A stretch of 7,321 bases of DNA from an uncultured Erysipelotrichaceae bacterium. Its GTDB lineage: Bacteria; Bacillota_I; Bacilli_A; Erysipelotrichales; Coprobacillaceae. Positions 1-5,304 of the stretch are shown piece by piece (within the stretch, counting starts at the first letter, position 1; each line of letters opens with the position of its first letter). The stretch is taken from NCBI GenBank assembly GCA_900317015.1, contig ONFH01000125.1, positions 1-7,321 of the forward strand, given 5' to 3'. A program made the position numbers and the translations under genes. The notes beneath the pieces were generated by a model. The model had not been told where the DNA came from and did no database searches. It worked only from the letters and a program-made list of their open reading frames with translations.

Positions 1-12
1 CTTTAGGTAAAC

Positions 13-18
13 TATAAC
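13..18 (+). promoter_or_regulatory. possible -10 box of the purine permease gene
   Basis: TATAAC matches the -10 consensus at five of six positions. It would place the transcript start near base 25, ahead of the SD at 41-46 and the ATG at 58. The -35 would lie outside the window, so this is only a candidate. If it is real, the leader is about 33 nt, too short for a purine riboswitch. Confidence 0.3.
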
Positions 19-57
19 ATGTTTTCAAAATTGTTTAATAGGGAGGAAAACATTTAT

Positions 58-1389
58 ATGGAAAAGTTCTTCGGTTTAGAGGAGAACGGTACGAATGTAA
101 GAACAGAGATCATTGCTGGGATTACGACCTTTTTAGCAATGGCTTATATTCTTGCAGTCAATCCGCTGATCCTGCATGATGCTGGGATGCCAGTCTCTGG
201 TGTATTCTTTGCCACGGCAATTTCATCAGGTGTCATCTCAATCTTAATGGGTGTTTTAGCAAACTACCCAGTCGCTTTATCTTCAGGGATGGGCGTCAAT
301 GCTTTATTTACCTATACAGTTGTCGCTAAGATGGGCTTAAGCTGGAAAGGTGCCTTAGCCTGTGTCTTAGTTTCAGGTATTATCTTCATCTTAATTACTG
401 TTACAAACGTACGTAAGATGATCATCAATGCGATTCCAGCTCAGTTAAAGTTGGCAATCGGTGCTGGTATTGGTTTCTTCGTTGCCTTCGTAGGTTTAAA
501 GAATGCTGGTGTCATCGTGACAAATGCTTCTACATTAGTTTCTCTTGGTGATTTCAAAACACCAACAGTCGTTTTAGCTTTGTTAGGCATTATCATTACT
601 TTGATCTTAGTCATCAAGAACGTTCCAGCTGCCGTCTTCGTTGGTTTAGTTATTACTGTTGTCATCGGTGTCATCATGAATGCCGTTGGTTTACAGGGCA
701 CAAAGACTCAGGCTTTACCAGCATTCACTGGTGTTGCTTCATTTAGATGGGATACATCATTAGTTGGTGCCTGCTTCTCTGGTATGGGTGAATTATTCTC
801 TCATCCACAGTGCTGGTTAGCCATCTTCTCATTATTATTCGTCGATTTCTTCGATACAGCTGGTACATTAGTTGCCGTTGCTGGTAAGACAAACTTAATG
901 GATGAAAATGGTGAATTAAAGAACGTTGAACGTGCTTTATTATCTGACTCAATCGGTACATGTTTTGGTGCCATCATGGGGACTTCAACAGTTACATCAT
1001 TCGTTGAATCTGCATCAGGTGTTGGTGTTGGTGGACGTACTGGTTTAACAGCTGTTGTTACAGGCATCTGCTTCTTATTAGCATCTGTTTTATCACCATT
1101 ACTTTCATTAGTTACATATTCAGTCACTGCTCCTGCTTTAGTTGTCGTAGGTATTATGATGGCTCAGCAGTTAAAGGGTATTGATTGGGATAACATGATC
1201 GTGGCAGCTGCTACATTCGTAACAGTGATCGTCATGATCTTAGGTTACTCAATCTCTAACGGGATCGCAGCTGGCTTCATCGTTTATGCAGCAGGTATGA
1301 TTGCAGGCGGTAAAGCTAAGGAAATTTCTCCAATCGTTTGGGTCCTTGTTGTCCTGTTTATTTTCTATTTCGTGGTTGCACCAAAATAG
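58..1389 (+). CDS. NCS2 family (AzgA-like) purine permease
   Basis: This is an integral membrane proton-coupled nucleobase transporter, probably for hypoxanthine, guanine or adenine. It resembles the PbuG/AzgA group rather than the uracil/xanthine group. The 443 residues, counted from the ATG at 58, are very hydrophobic and carry family signatures: an N-terminal block EIIAGITTFLAMAYILAVNP, a GMGVNALFTYTVV segment, VDFFDTAGT (262-270), and a GTSTVTSFVES segment (308-318) followed by a glycine-rich stretch. The last two belong to the re-entrant substrate-site regions in this fold. An ATG at 19 would add 13 residues. I prefer 58 because GGGAGG (41-46) sits 11 nt before it, while nothing SD-like precedes 19. 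The gene stands alone and ends at a strong terminator. The exact purine cannot be told from sequence by eye. Confidence 0.93.
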   Translation: MEKFFGLEENGTNVRTEIIAGITTFLAMAYILAVNPLILHDAGMPVSGVFFATAISSGVISILMGVLANYPVALSSGMGVNALFTYTVVAKMGLSWKGALACVLVSGIIFILITVTNVRKMIINAIPAQLKLAIGAGIGFFVAFVGLKNAGVIVTNASTLVSLGDFKTPTVVLALLGIIITLILVIKNVPAAVFVGLVITVVIGVIMNAVGLQGTKTQALPAFTGVASFRWDTSLVGACFSGMGELFSHPQCWLAIFSLLFVDFFDTAGTLVAVAGKTNLMDENGELKNVERALLSDSIGTCFGAIMGTSTVTSFVESASGVGVGGRTGLTAVVTGICFLLASVLSPLLSLVTYSVTAPALVVVGIMMAQQLKGIDWDNMIVAAATFVTVIVMILGYSISNGIAAGFIVYAAGMIAGGKAKEISPIVWVLVVLFIFYFVVAPK

Positions 1390-1408
1390 AGATCACATAT
1401 CATTATGT

Positions 1409-1437
1409 AAAAGAGCTTCTTTCGGGAAGCTCTTTTT
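1409..1437. terminator. bidirectional terminator between permease and padR
   Basis: A perfect stem AAGAGCTTC (1411-1419) pairs with GAAGCTCTT (1426-1434) around a TTCG-type loop. A T-run follows on the plus strand (1431-1437) and TTTT follows on the minus strand. It lies directly next to the padR stop codon (1436-1438), so one hairpin can end both convergent transcripts. Confidence 0.9.
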
Positions 1438-1948
1438 AATTGCCTAATTGGGCCTTTAACCACTTGATATGATTTTCCTCACGCTCAATGGCTCTTGTTA
1501 AAATGAGATAGTGACCGTAATGGTCCTGTTTTTCATCATGACTAAAAAGTAATGTTTTTCTTTCTTTTAAGTGATCTAACTTCTTTACATGCTTTTCTAA
1601 CTGTTCATTCATGATTTTTTGTAAAAGCGGATCTTTTTGATCACGAATAAAATAGAGCTTTAATGATGACGTTGCATCATCATCACTTTCTTCTTCCATC
1701 CACTGTTTCAAAACCTCTAAGCCTTCTTCTGTGATGTCATAACGAATGGTCTTACCATCGAGATATTCTGATGTCAGCCAGCCATCTTTTGCCATGCGTT
1801 TAAATTCTGGATAGATCTGGGAATGTGAAGCATGATAGAATTCCCCAATTTCATGAACGAATTCATGAGTGATCTGTTTCCCAGTCTGTGGTCCTTGGGT
1901 ATGAATGATTCCTAAGATGACATAAGGTAATGTTCTTTTTGCGGGCAT
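1436..1948 (-). CDS. padR: PadR family transcriptional repressor (phenolic acid stress)
   Basis: This is a winged-helix repressor that in related bacteria blocks padC until p-coumaric, ferulic or similar acids are present. The 170-residue protein starts at MPAKRTLPYVILGII. Residues 5-80 form the winged helix, with the typical HSQIYPEFKRMAKDGWL (42-58) spanning the recognition helix and a wing near YLDGKTIRYDIT. Residues about 85-165 are the helical C-terminal PadR domain (Vir_act_alpha_C type) used for dimerisation. The length is near that of Bacillus PadR (about 180). The start at 1948 is chosen because GGAGG lies 7 nt before it. An ATG at 1966 would put that SD inside the coding sequence. 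The gene is divergent from padC, and the shared spacer holds PadR-type dyads, which supports the specific name. No clear promoter of its own was found. A weak minus-strand TACAAT (1974-1969) would start the transcript almost at the SD. Confidence 0.9.
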   Translation of the reverse strand: MPAKRTLPYVILGIIHTQGPQTGKQITHEFVHEIGEFYHASHSQIYPEFKRMAKDGWLTSEYLDGKTIRYDITEEGLEVLKQWMEEESDDDATSSLKLYFIRDQKDPLLQKIMNEQLEKHVKKLDHLKERKTLLFSHDEKQDHYGHYLILTRAIEREENHIKWLKAQLGN

Positions 1949-2000
1949 ATGTCCACCTCCATACATCTATTGTACAAGAAAAGAGAAAAGAAATATACTA

Positions 2001-2024
2001 ATTTATGTTGACAACGACATAAAT
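2001..2024. promoter_or_regulatory. PadR operator 1 (overlaps padC -35)
   Basis: A perfect dyad: ATTTATGT, eight bases, then ACATAAAT. Its core ATGT-N8-ACAT is the box described for PadR repressors of phenolic acid decarboxylase genes. The spacer contains most of the padC -35 hexamer (2008-2013), so a bound dimer would block RNA polymerase. It lies about 53 bp upstream of the padR start and could also permit autoregulation. Confidence 0.88.
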
Positions 2025-2035
2025 CTGATTATAAT
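2008..2035 (+). promoter_or_regulatory. padC promoter (consensus -35 and -10)
   Basis: TTGACA at 2008-2013 and TATAAT at 2030-2035 are both perfect matches to the vegetative sigma consensus, with a 16-bp spacer. Transcription should start near 2042. Such a strong promoter is expected where output is held down by a repressor. It is flanked by the two PadR-type dyads. Confidence 0.9.
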
Positions 2036-2057
2036 TTATGTCGAAAACGACACAAAA
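2034..2057. promoter_or_regulatory. PadR operator 2, imperfect (spans padC transcription start)
   Basis: ATTTATGT, eight bases, then ACACAAAA gives an ATGT-N8-ACAC core, one mismatch from the PadR box. It matches operator 1 at 20 of 24 positions as a direct repeat, with centres 33 bp apart, about three DNA turns. It overlaps the last bases of the -10 and the predicted start point and ends at the padC SD. Binding by PadR is inferred. Confidence 0.7.
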
Positions 2058-2070
2058 GGAGAAAACGAAT

Positions 2071-2619
2071 ATGGAAAAGAAAGTATTTAAAGAATTATCA
2101 GATTTTATTGGCACGCATTTTATTTATACTTATGACAATGGCTGGGAATATGAATGGTACTGCAAGAATGATCACACTTGCTGCTACAGAATCCATGGTG
2201 GCATGGTCGCTGGCCGCTGGGTCACTGATCAGGAAATCAACTTATTCAAGATCGCCGATGGTATTTATAAGGTGACTTGGACAGAACCAACAGGCACTGA
2301 TGTCGCTTTAGATTTCATGCCTAATGAAGGATCAATCAATGGCGTCATCTTCTTCCCAAAATGGGTCCATGAACATCCAGAGATCACAGTATGTTACCAA
2401 AATAAACATTTAGATCGTATGTATGAAGCAAGAGAAAAGTATGAAACTTATCCAAAATATGTTGTCCCTGAATTCGCGACGATCACTTACATGGCTGATG
2501 CAGGCATCGATAATGATGATGTCATTAATGAAACACCTTATCCAGGCATGACAGATGATATCCGTGCAAACAAGTTTTATGATGAAAACTATCATCATGT
2601 TTCAAGAAAAGCTGAATAA
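2071..2619 (+). CDS. padC: phenolic acid decarboxylase
   Basis: A cytoplasmic, cofactor-free lipocalin-like decarboxylase that converts p-coumaric, ferulic and caffeic acids to 4-vinyl derivatives plus CO2, detoxifying plant hydroxycinnamates. The protein is very close to Bacillus PadC throughout: IYTYDNGWEYEWY, GGMVAGRWV, VTWTEPTGTDVALDFMPNE, IFFPKWVHEHPEITVCYQN and EKYETYPKYVVPEFA. Active-site residues known in the family (Tyr11, Tyr13, Arg41, Glu64 in Bacillus numbering) correspond to Y19, Y21, R49 and E72. At 182 residues it is longer than the Bacillus form, with about 8 extra residues at the N-terminus and an extra charged tail (NKFYDENYHHVSRKAE). The start at 2071 follows AGGAG (2057-2061) with a 9-nt gap. 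An earlier in-frame ATG at 2038 falls inside operator 2 and upstream of the predicted transcript start, so it cannot be used. It is under PadR control. Confidence 0.96.
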   Translation: MEKKVFKELSDFIGTHFIYTYDNGWEYEWYCKNDHTCCYRIHGGMVAGRWVTDQEINLFKIADGIYKVTWTEPTGTDVALDFMPNEGSINGVIFFPKWVHEHPEITVCYQNKHLDRMYEAREKYETYPKYVVPEFATITYMADAGIDNDDVINETPYPGMTDDIRANKFYDENYHHVSRKAE

Positions 2620-2627
2620 CGAAAATG

Positions 2628-2653
2628 ACCTTCAGAATGCTCTGAAGGTTTTT
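2628..2653 (+). terminator. padC terminator
   Basis: The stem ACCTTCAGA (2628-2636) pairs with TCTGAAGGT (2641-2649) around an ATGC loop and is followed by a T-run to 2653. It lies 9 nt after the padC stop, so padC is probably monocistronic. Confidence 0.93.
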
Positions 2654-2701
2654 GTATTTATAAGGACAGTGAGTCTTATTTCCATAGAAAATTAGAAATC
2701 A

Positions 2702-2731
2702 TTGTATTGGACGTGACGGCAAGAGTAAAAT
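2702..2731 (+). promoter_or_regulatory. possible promoter of the beta-helix protein gene
   Basis: TTGTAT (2702-2707, four of six -35 matches) and TAAAAT (2726-2731, five of six -10 matches) are separated by 18 bp, giving a start near 2738 and a leader of about 25 nt. The match is moderate. No ATGT-N8-ACAT dyad is present between 2654 and 2762, so direct PadR control is not indicated. Confidence 0.35.
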
Positions 2732-2762
2732 AAGAGATAAGAGAAAACGAAGGAGATACATT

Positions 2763-3782
2763 ATGAAGAAACTACTTTTCACAAAATGCCTCATGAGTGC
2801 ATCAGTCGCTCTTGGCATGATCAGTGCAGTTGGTGTGATGCCAGCTTCTGCTAAGACCGTCAGTGTTACAAAATATGGGGCCAGACCCAATGATAATAAG
2901 GATGATACGGCTGCCATTCAGGCTGCTTTAAGAGCAAATCCAAATGGTACAGTCACGATCCCGAAAGGAAAGTTTATTTGTTCAGTCATCTGGCTTTATG
3001 GCAATACGACCTTAAAGCTAAGCAAAAAAACGACCATGAAGTTAAAGAAATTTAAGACACATCCGGAGGATGCCTGGATCGTTTACCATACCAAAAAAGG
3101 TGGCTATAAAGGATTCAAGCATATTAAGATCAGCGGTGGTGTCTGGGATGGCGGTGTCCATGGTGATTCCAAGACGAACCAACATAAAGGCATCGAGGTG
3201 GATCATGGCACAAACCTGGAGATCTCTCATATGACATTTAAGAACTTTGCCGGGATCCATATGATCGAGACGAATGCCTGCAAGAATGTGAACATCCATC
3301 ATGTGAAGTTTAAGAATATTTATTACTTCAAAGGCAAATTAAAATCAAAAGTCATCAACCATATCAGTCCACAGTATTGTGAAGCCATCGAATTTGATCA
3401 GGCCATCAAGTCTGTCGCTTATGCTCAGCCTTGGGATAATACGCCTTGCCGCAATGTGAAGATCACAAACTGTACATTTGATAATGTCCAGGCTGGTATT
3501 GGTCATCATCATAGTGAAGATGCGGCCTGTGTGAAACATCCACATAACAATGTGACGATCTCTAACAATACCTTTAAGAATATTAAAGGCAGCTGTATCC
3601 ATATGATGAATATCCATAATGGCAAATGCTTTAACAATGTCATGTATAAATCCCAGATCAATTACATTTCATCTGGTGGAAATACGAAGAATCTGCAGTT
3701 TGGCAACAATGTGATCAAGGATCCAGCAGATGCTGAATCATTCGCCTATGAAGGCAATGAGTATGGCTTAGTGAAAGGCTAG
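2763..3782 (+). CDS. secreted right-handed beta-helix protein, pectate lyase/GH28-like
   Basis: This is probably a secreted polysaccharide-active or binding protein; the substrate is unknown. A signal peptide is clear: MKKLLF, a hydrophobic core, then cleavage after ASA (28-30). The mature protein opens with the N-terminal motif shared by Pectate_lyase_3 and GH28-related proteins: VSVTKYGARPNDNKDDTAAIQ (34-53), then GTVTIPKGKF (62-71). ISGGVWDGG (123-131) and parallel beta-helix rungs of pattern N-(V/L)-x-I-x4-F-(K/D)-N follow near 151, 175, 231 and 263. The GH28 catalytic NTD and DD motifs are not evident, so catalysis is unproven. A histidine-rich stretch GIGHHHSED (245-253) may hold functional residues. 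There is no LPXTG anchor or carbohydrate-binding module. Eight cysteines remain after signal cleavage, unusual for a Gram-positive secreted protein. The start follows AAGGAG (2750-2755) by 7 nt. The gene appears to be its own transcription unit between two terminators. Confidence 0.82.
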   Translation: MKKLLFTKCLMSASVALGMISAVGVMPASAKTVSVTKYGARPNDNKDDTAAIQAALRANPNGTVTIPKGKFICSVIWLYGNTTLKLSKKTTMKLKKFKTHPEDAWIVYHTKKGGYKGFKHIKISGGVWDGGVHGDSKTNQHKGIEVDHGTNLEISHMTFKNFAGIHMIETNACKNVNIHHVKFKNIYYFKGKLKSKVINHISPQYCEAIEFDQAIKSVAYAQPWDNTPCRNVKITNCTFDNVQAGIGHHHSEDAACVKHPHNNVTISNNTFKNIKGSCIHMMNIHNGKCFNNVMYKSQINYISSGGNTKNLQFGNNVIKDPADAESFAYEGNEYGLVKG

Positions 3783-3786
3783 TTTT

Positions 3787-3822
3787 AAAAGGTATGAACT
3801 TATGAAAAGCTCATACCTTTTT
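3787..3822. terminator. bidirectional terminator between beta-helix gene and vanZ-like gene
   Basis: AAAAGGTATGA (3787-3797) pairs with TCATACCTTTT (3811-3821). The loop side can extend by three more pairs (3799-3801 with 3807-3809) past one mismatch. Runs of T follow the stem on both strands. It serves the two convergent genes. Confidence 0.85.
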
Positions 3823-3829
3823 AATCTGT

Positions 3830-4408
3830 TTATTCATCTGCTCTGATTTTACGGTTATAGCGTTCCATCTTATGATCAAGATGGCGGTGATAGATCGTAT
3901 AGATCACACAGAAGATGAGTAATGCGGCAAGCAGTCCAAAGACGGCTCCCGAGGTATCAATAAGCACATCTCTAAAGGAGGAACCACGTCCCATGACGAA
4001 GCGCTGATGGAATTCATCGGTGCAGGCATAAAGGAAACACGTGAGGACACTTAAAAACATGCGTAAGAACATATTCATCTTCTGGAATGTGAATAAGAAT
4101 AACATGACATTGATGGACAAAATAAAGTAGATAAACATATGGGCACATTTACGGATCGCAAATTCTAAGTACTGACGATAAGTCGTACCGACCGCAAACT
4201 TGACGCTGATATCTTTGTCCGTCATGAGATATACGATTTTTTGAACATAGTTCACGACCTGGTCACTGGCGGCATGTGAGTTCGCGCCGTTCTGGGCACT
4301 GAAGTTAAAGATGACATGCATCCAGCCAATAATCATGATAATCAGCAGAATCCTGCCAATGATCAGCCAGGTATGGGAATGATCTTTTAAAATATTTTTT
4401 CGATTCAT
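3830..4408 (-). CDS. VanZ family membrane protein
   Basis: A small integral membrane protein of the VanZ-like family. The founding member gives low-level teicoplanin resistance, but the molecular role of most chromosomal members is not settled. The 192 residues show about four membrane segments (near 14-34, 88-108, 112-130 and 146-172). Conserved family elements are NFSAQ (35-39) with downstream serines, RKCAH (86-90) leading into the second segment, and DEFHQRFVMGRG (131-142) followed by DVLIDTSGAVFG (147-158). The C-terminus is basic and probably cytoplasmic. Two ATGs are close together. I take 4408 because GAAAGGA on the minus strand (4424-4418) gives a normal gap of 9 nt, against 3 nt for the ATG at 4414. 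No van operon or other antibiotic-resistance gene is nearby, so a resistance role should not be assumed. Confidence 0.88.
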   Translation of the reverse strand: MNRKNILKDHSHTWLIIGRILLIIMIIGWMHVIFNFSAQNGANSHAASDQVVNYVQKIVYLMTDKDISVKFAVGTTYRQYLEFAIRKCAHMFIYFILSINVMLFLFTFQKMNMFLRMFLSVLTCFLYACTDEFHQRFVMGRGSSFRDVLIDTSGAVFGLLAALLIFCVIYTIYHRHLDHKMERYNRKIRADE

Positions 4409-4434
4409 AAGCATCAGTCCTTTCTAGAAAGCCT

Positions 4435-4443
4435 ATTATACCA
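4435..4443 (-). promoter_or_regulatory. extended -10 promoter of the vanZ-like gene
   Basis: Read on the minus strand, TGGTATAAT is a perfect extended -10 (TGn plus TATAAT). No good -35 is seen 16-18 bp upstream, which extended -10 promoters tolerate. The transcript would start near 4428, just ahead of the GAAAGGA ribosome site. Confidence 0.55.
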
Positions 4444-4499
4444 TAACGAATATAAATAAACATTAAGGACATGTGTTACAATGGAAGAGGTGAGAAAAA

Positions 4500-4733
4500 A
4501 TGTTTATCGATGTGTATCAATTTTTAGAAAAGATCATTGAAGATGATCAAAGTGTCTTAGCGTATTTCTGTGATGAAGGAGATGAGATCCTCATTCAGTA
4601 TGTCACGTATGGTGATCCTCATCATGAGATCACGCTCTTTGGGGAGGATGACTTTTTAAGTTTTAGTGAAATGTATACGGAAATTCGTCCGGATGGACCG
4701 GTCCAGAATAAAAAAATGAAAAAAGTTTTATAA
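4500..4733 (+). CDS. small acidic protein of unknown function
   Basis: I do not recognise this 77-residue protein. It is soluble, without signal peptide or membrane segment, and strongly acidic over residues 1-65 (many D and E: IIEDDQSV, CDEGDEI, GEDDFLSF). A short basic tail, KKMKK (72-76), follows. The pattern of alternating hydrophobic and acidic residues suggests a compact alpha/beta domain. The start has AGAGGTGAG (4486-4494) just upstream, a reasonable ribosome site. It is divergent from the vanZ-like gene and lies 68 nt before ssb with no terminator between, so the two may be co-transcribed. The coding sequence is intact and its composition is like its neighbours, which argues for a real gene. 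Confidence 0.65.
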   Translation: MFIDVYQFLEKIIEDDQSVLAYFCDEGDEILIQYVTYGDPHHEITLFGEDDFLSFSEMYTEIRPDGPVQNKKMKKVL

Positions 4734-4745
4734 AAGTGCGAAGAT

Positions 4746-4795
4746 TTGCTCCTTTTTGTTGTTTAACTAAGTAGAACTAAAATTGAAAGGAGCAA
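4746..4795 (+). promoter_or_regulatory. inverted repeat that can mask the ssb ribosome site
   Basis: TTGCTCCTTT (4746-4755) is perfectly complementary to AAAGGAGCAA (4786-4795), with a 30-nt loop and possible G-U pairs at both ends. The 3' arm contains the whole ssb SD (AAAGGAG), 9 nt before its ATG. In a transcript that reads through from upstream the SD would be paired. No T-run follows, so this is not a terminator. A regulatory effect is inferred. Confidence 0.5.
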
Positions 4796-4801
4796 GAAAT
4801 T

Positions 4802-5167
4802 ATGAATAGTGTATCTTTAATTGGCAATATTGCCACTTCATTAACATTGCGTACGACAAAAACAAAAAAAGCGGTCTGCGAATTTAATGTCGCCGTTGAT
4901 CGTATCAATAGTGATGAAACTGATTTTATTCCGGTTACTGCCTGGGAAACGACGGCGATGAATTTAGTGAAGTACTGTGATAAAGGCAGTAAGATCGGCA
5001 TCACCGGACATTTAGCGCAGAGTTCTTATGTCGATACCGAAGGGAAGAAGCGTTCAAAAGTTTTTGTTAGAGCCACGGTGATCGAGTTTTTAAGCACAAA
5101 ACCAAAGAATCCTGATTTCACCAATGACTTTGAAGATGAGATCGTCAATGATGAAGTAAACGAATAA
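4802..5167 (+). CDS. ssb: single-stranded DNA-binding protein, short form
   Basis: An SSB that coats single-stranded DNA in replication, repair or DNA uptake. The 121 residues contain the OB-fold signature: MNSVSLIGNIATSLTLRTT (1-19), CEFNVAVDR (26-34), DFIPVTAW (41-48), YCDKGSKIGITGHL (58-71), and SYVDTEGKKRSKVFVRATVIEFL (75-97). The fold ends near residue 97, and only about 24 residues follow. They are acidic (FEDEIVNDEVNE) but lack the DDDLPF-like tip with a final Pro-Phe by which main bacterial SSBs recruit partner proteins. This and the short length resemble an accessory SSB such as Bacillus SsbB, used in transformation, more than the essential copy normally encoded between rpsF and rpsR, and neither of those genes is present here. 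It has a strong AAAGGAG ribosome site inside an inverted repeat. An upstream promoter was not clear. Confidence 0.92.
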   Translation: MNSVSLIGNIATSLTLRTTKTKKAVCEFNVAVDRINSDETDFIPVTAWETTAMNLVKYCDKGSKIGITGHLAQSSYVDTEGKKRSKVFVRATVIEFLSTKPKNPDFTNDFEDEIVNDEVNE

Positions 5168-5172
5168 AAGTC

Positions 5173-5203
5173 AAGAGCCAATCCCTAAGCGAGATTGGCT
5201 CTT
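5173..5203 (+). repeat. 11-bp hairpin after ssb, without a T-run
   Basis: AAGAGCCAATC (5173-5183) and GATTGGCTCTT (5193-5203) form a perfect 11-bp stem with a 9-nt loop, starting 5 nt after the ssb stop. ATGATCAAAT follows rather than a T-run, so it is a poor intrinsic terminator. It may instead protect the 3' end of the ssb mRNA or act as a weak terminator. Confidence 0.6.
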
Positions 5204-5245
5204 ATGATCAAATCATGTCTGCGTTAAGAATTTATGGCGGGATTT

Positions 5246-5273
5246 AGACTAGATCTTCTTTTCTAGTCTTTTT
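5246..5273 (+). terminator. terminator of the ssb transcription unit
   Basis: AGACTAGA (5246-5253) pairs with TCTAGTCT (5262-5269) around an 8-nt loop, and T residues run to 5273. It separates ssb from the next cluster. The 137 nt between ssb and the peptidase gene otherwise hold only the upstream plain hairpin and the -10 box. Confidence 0.82.
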
Positions 5274-5291
5274 CTTAGAATTCAAATCGTT

Positions 5292-5297
5292 TATAAT
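5292..5297 (+). promoter_or_regulatory. -10 box of the metallopeptidase cluster, leaderless type
   Basis: A perfect TATAAT ends 7 nt before the ATG at 5305, so transcription should begin at or within a base of the start codon. The -35 region with a 17-bp spacer (5269-5274, TTTTTC) is poor. No SD is present between 5275 and 5304. Confidence 0.6.
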
Positions 5298-5304
5298 AAG
5301 AATT

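Noticed and set aside
441..1127. Long antisense open frames opposite the purine permease.
   Set aside because: They are shadows of a well-conserved gene, with low-complexity translations, no ribosome sites and no recognisable domain.
1969..1974. Minus-strand TACAAT as the padR -10.
   Set aside because: There is no acceptable -35, and the start point would lie at the edge of the SD. It is noted in the padR entry but not called as a promoter.
3042..3617. Antisense open frames rich in His, Met and Ile opposite the beta-helix gene.
   Set aside because: They are shadow frames produced by the coding strand's ATC/CAT-rich codons, without start signals or family resemblance.
3830..4408. Glycopeptide resistance determinant.
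   Set aside because: VanZ-like proteins are common chromosomal genes. No vanHAX or regulator genes are present, so resistance cannot be claimed.
4474..4482. TGTTACAAT, an extended -10 candidate for the small acidic gene.
   Set aside because: Its start point (about 4489) would fall inside the ribosome site AGAGGTGAG. An alternative TATAAA at 4451-4456 lacks a -35. The promoter is left uncalled.
4756..4783. TTGTTG and TAAAAT with a 16-bp spacer as an ssb promoter.
   Set aside because: Transcription would start near 4790, within the SD, destroying the ribosome site, and the -35 match is weak.
5215..5247. Ten-codon ORF (MSALRIYGGI) ending at the base of the terminator at 5246, like a leader peptide with attenuator.
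   Set aside because: No ribosome site precedes it, it has no run of diagnostic codons, and the next gene appears to have its own promoter after the terminator.
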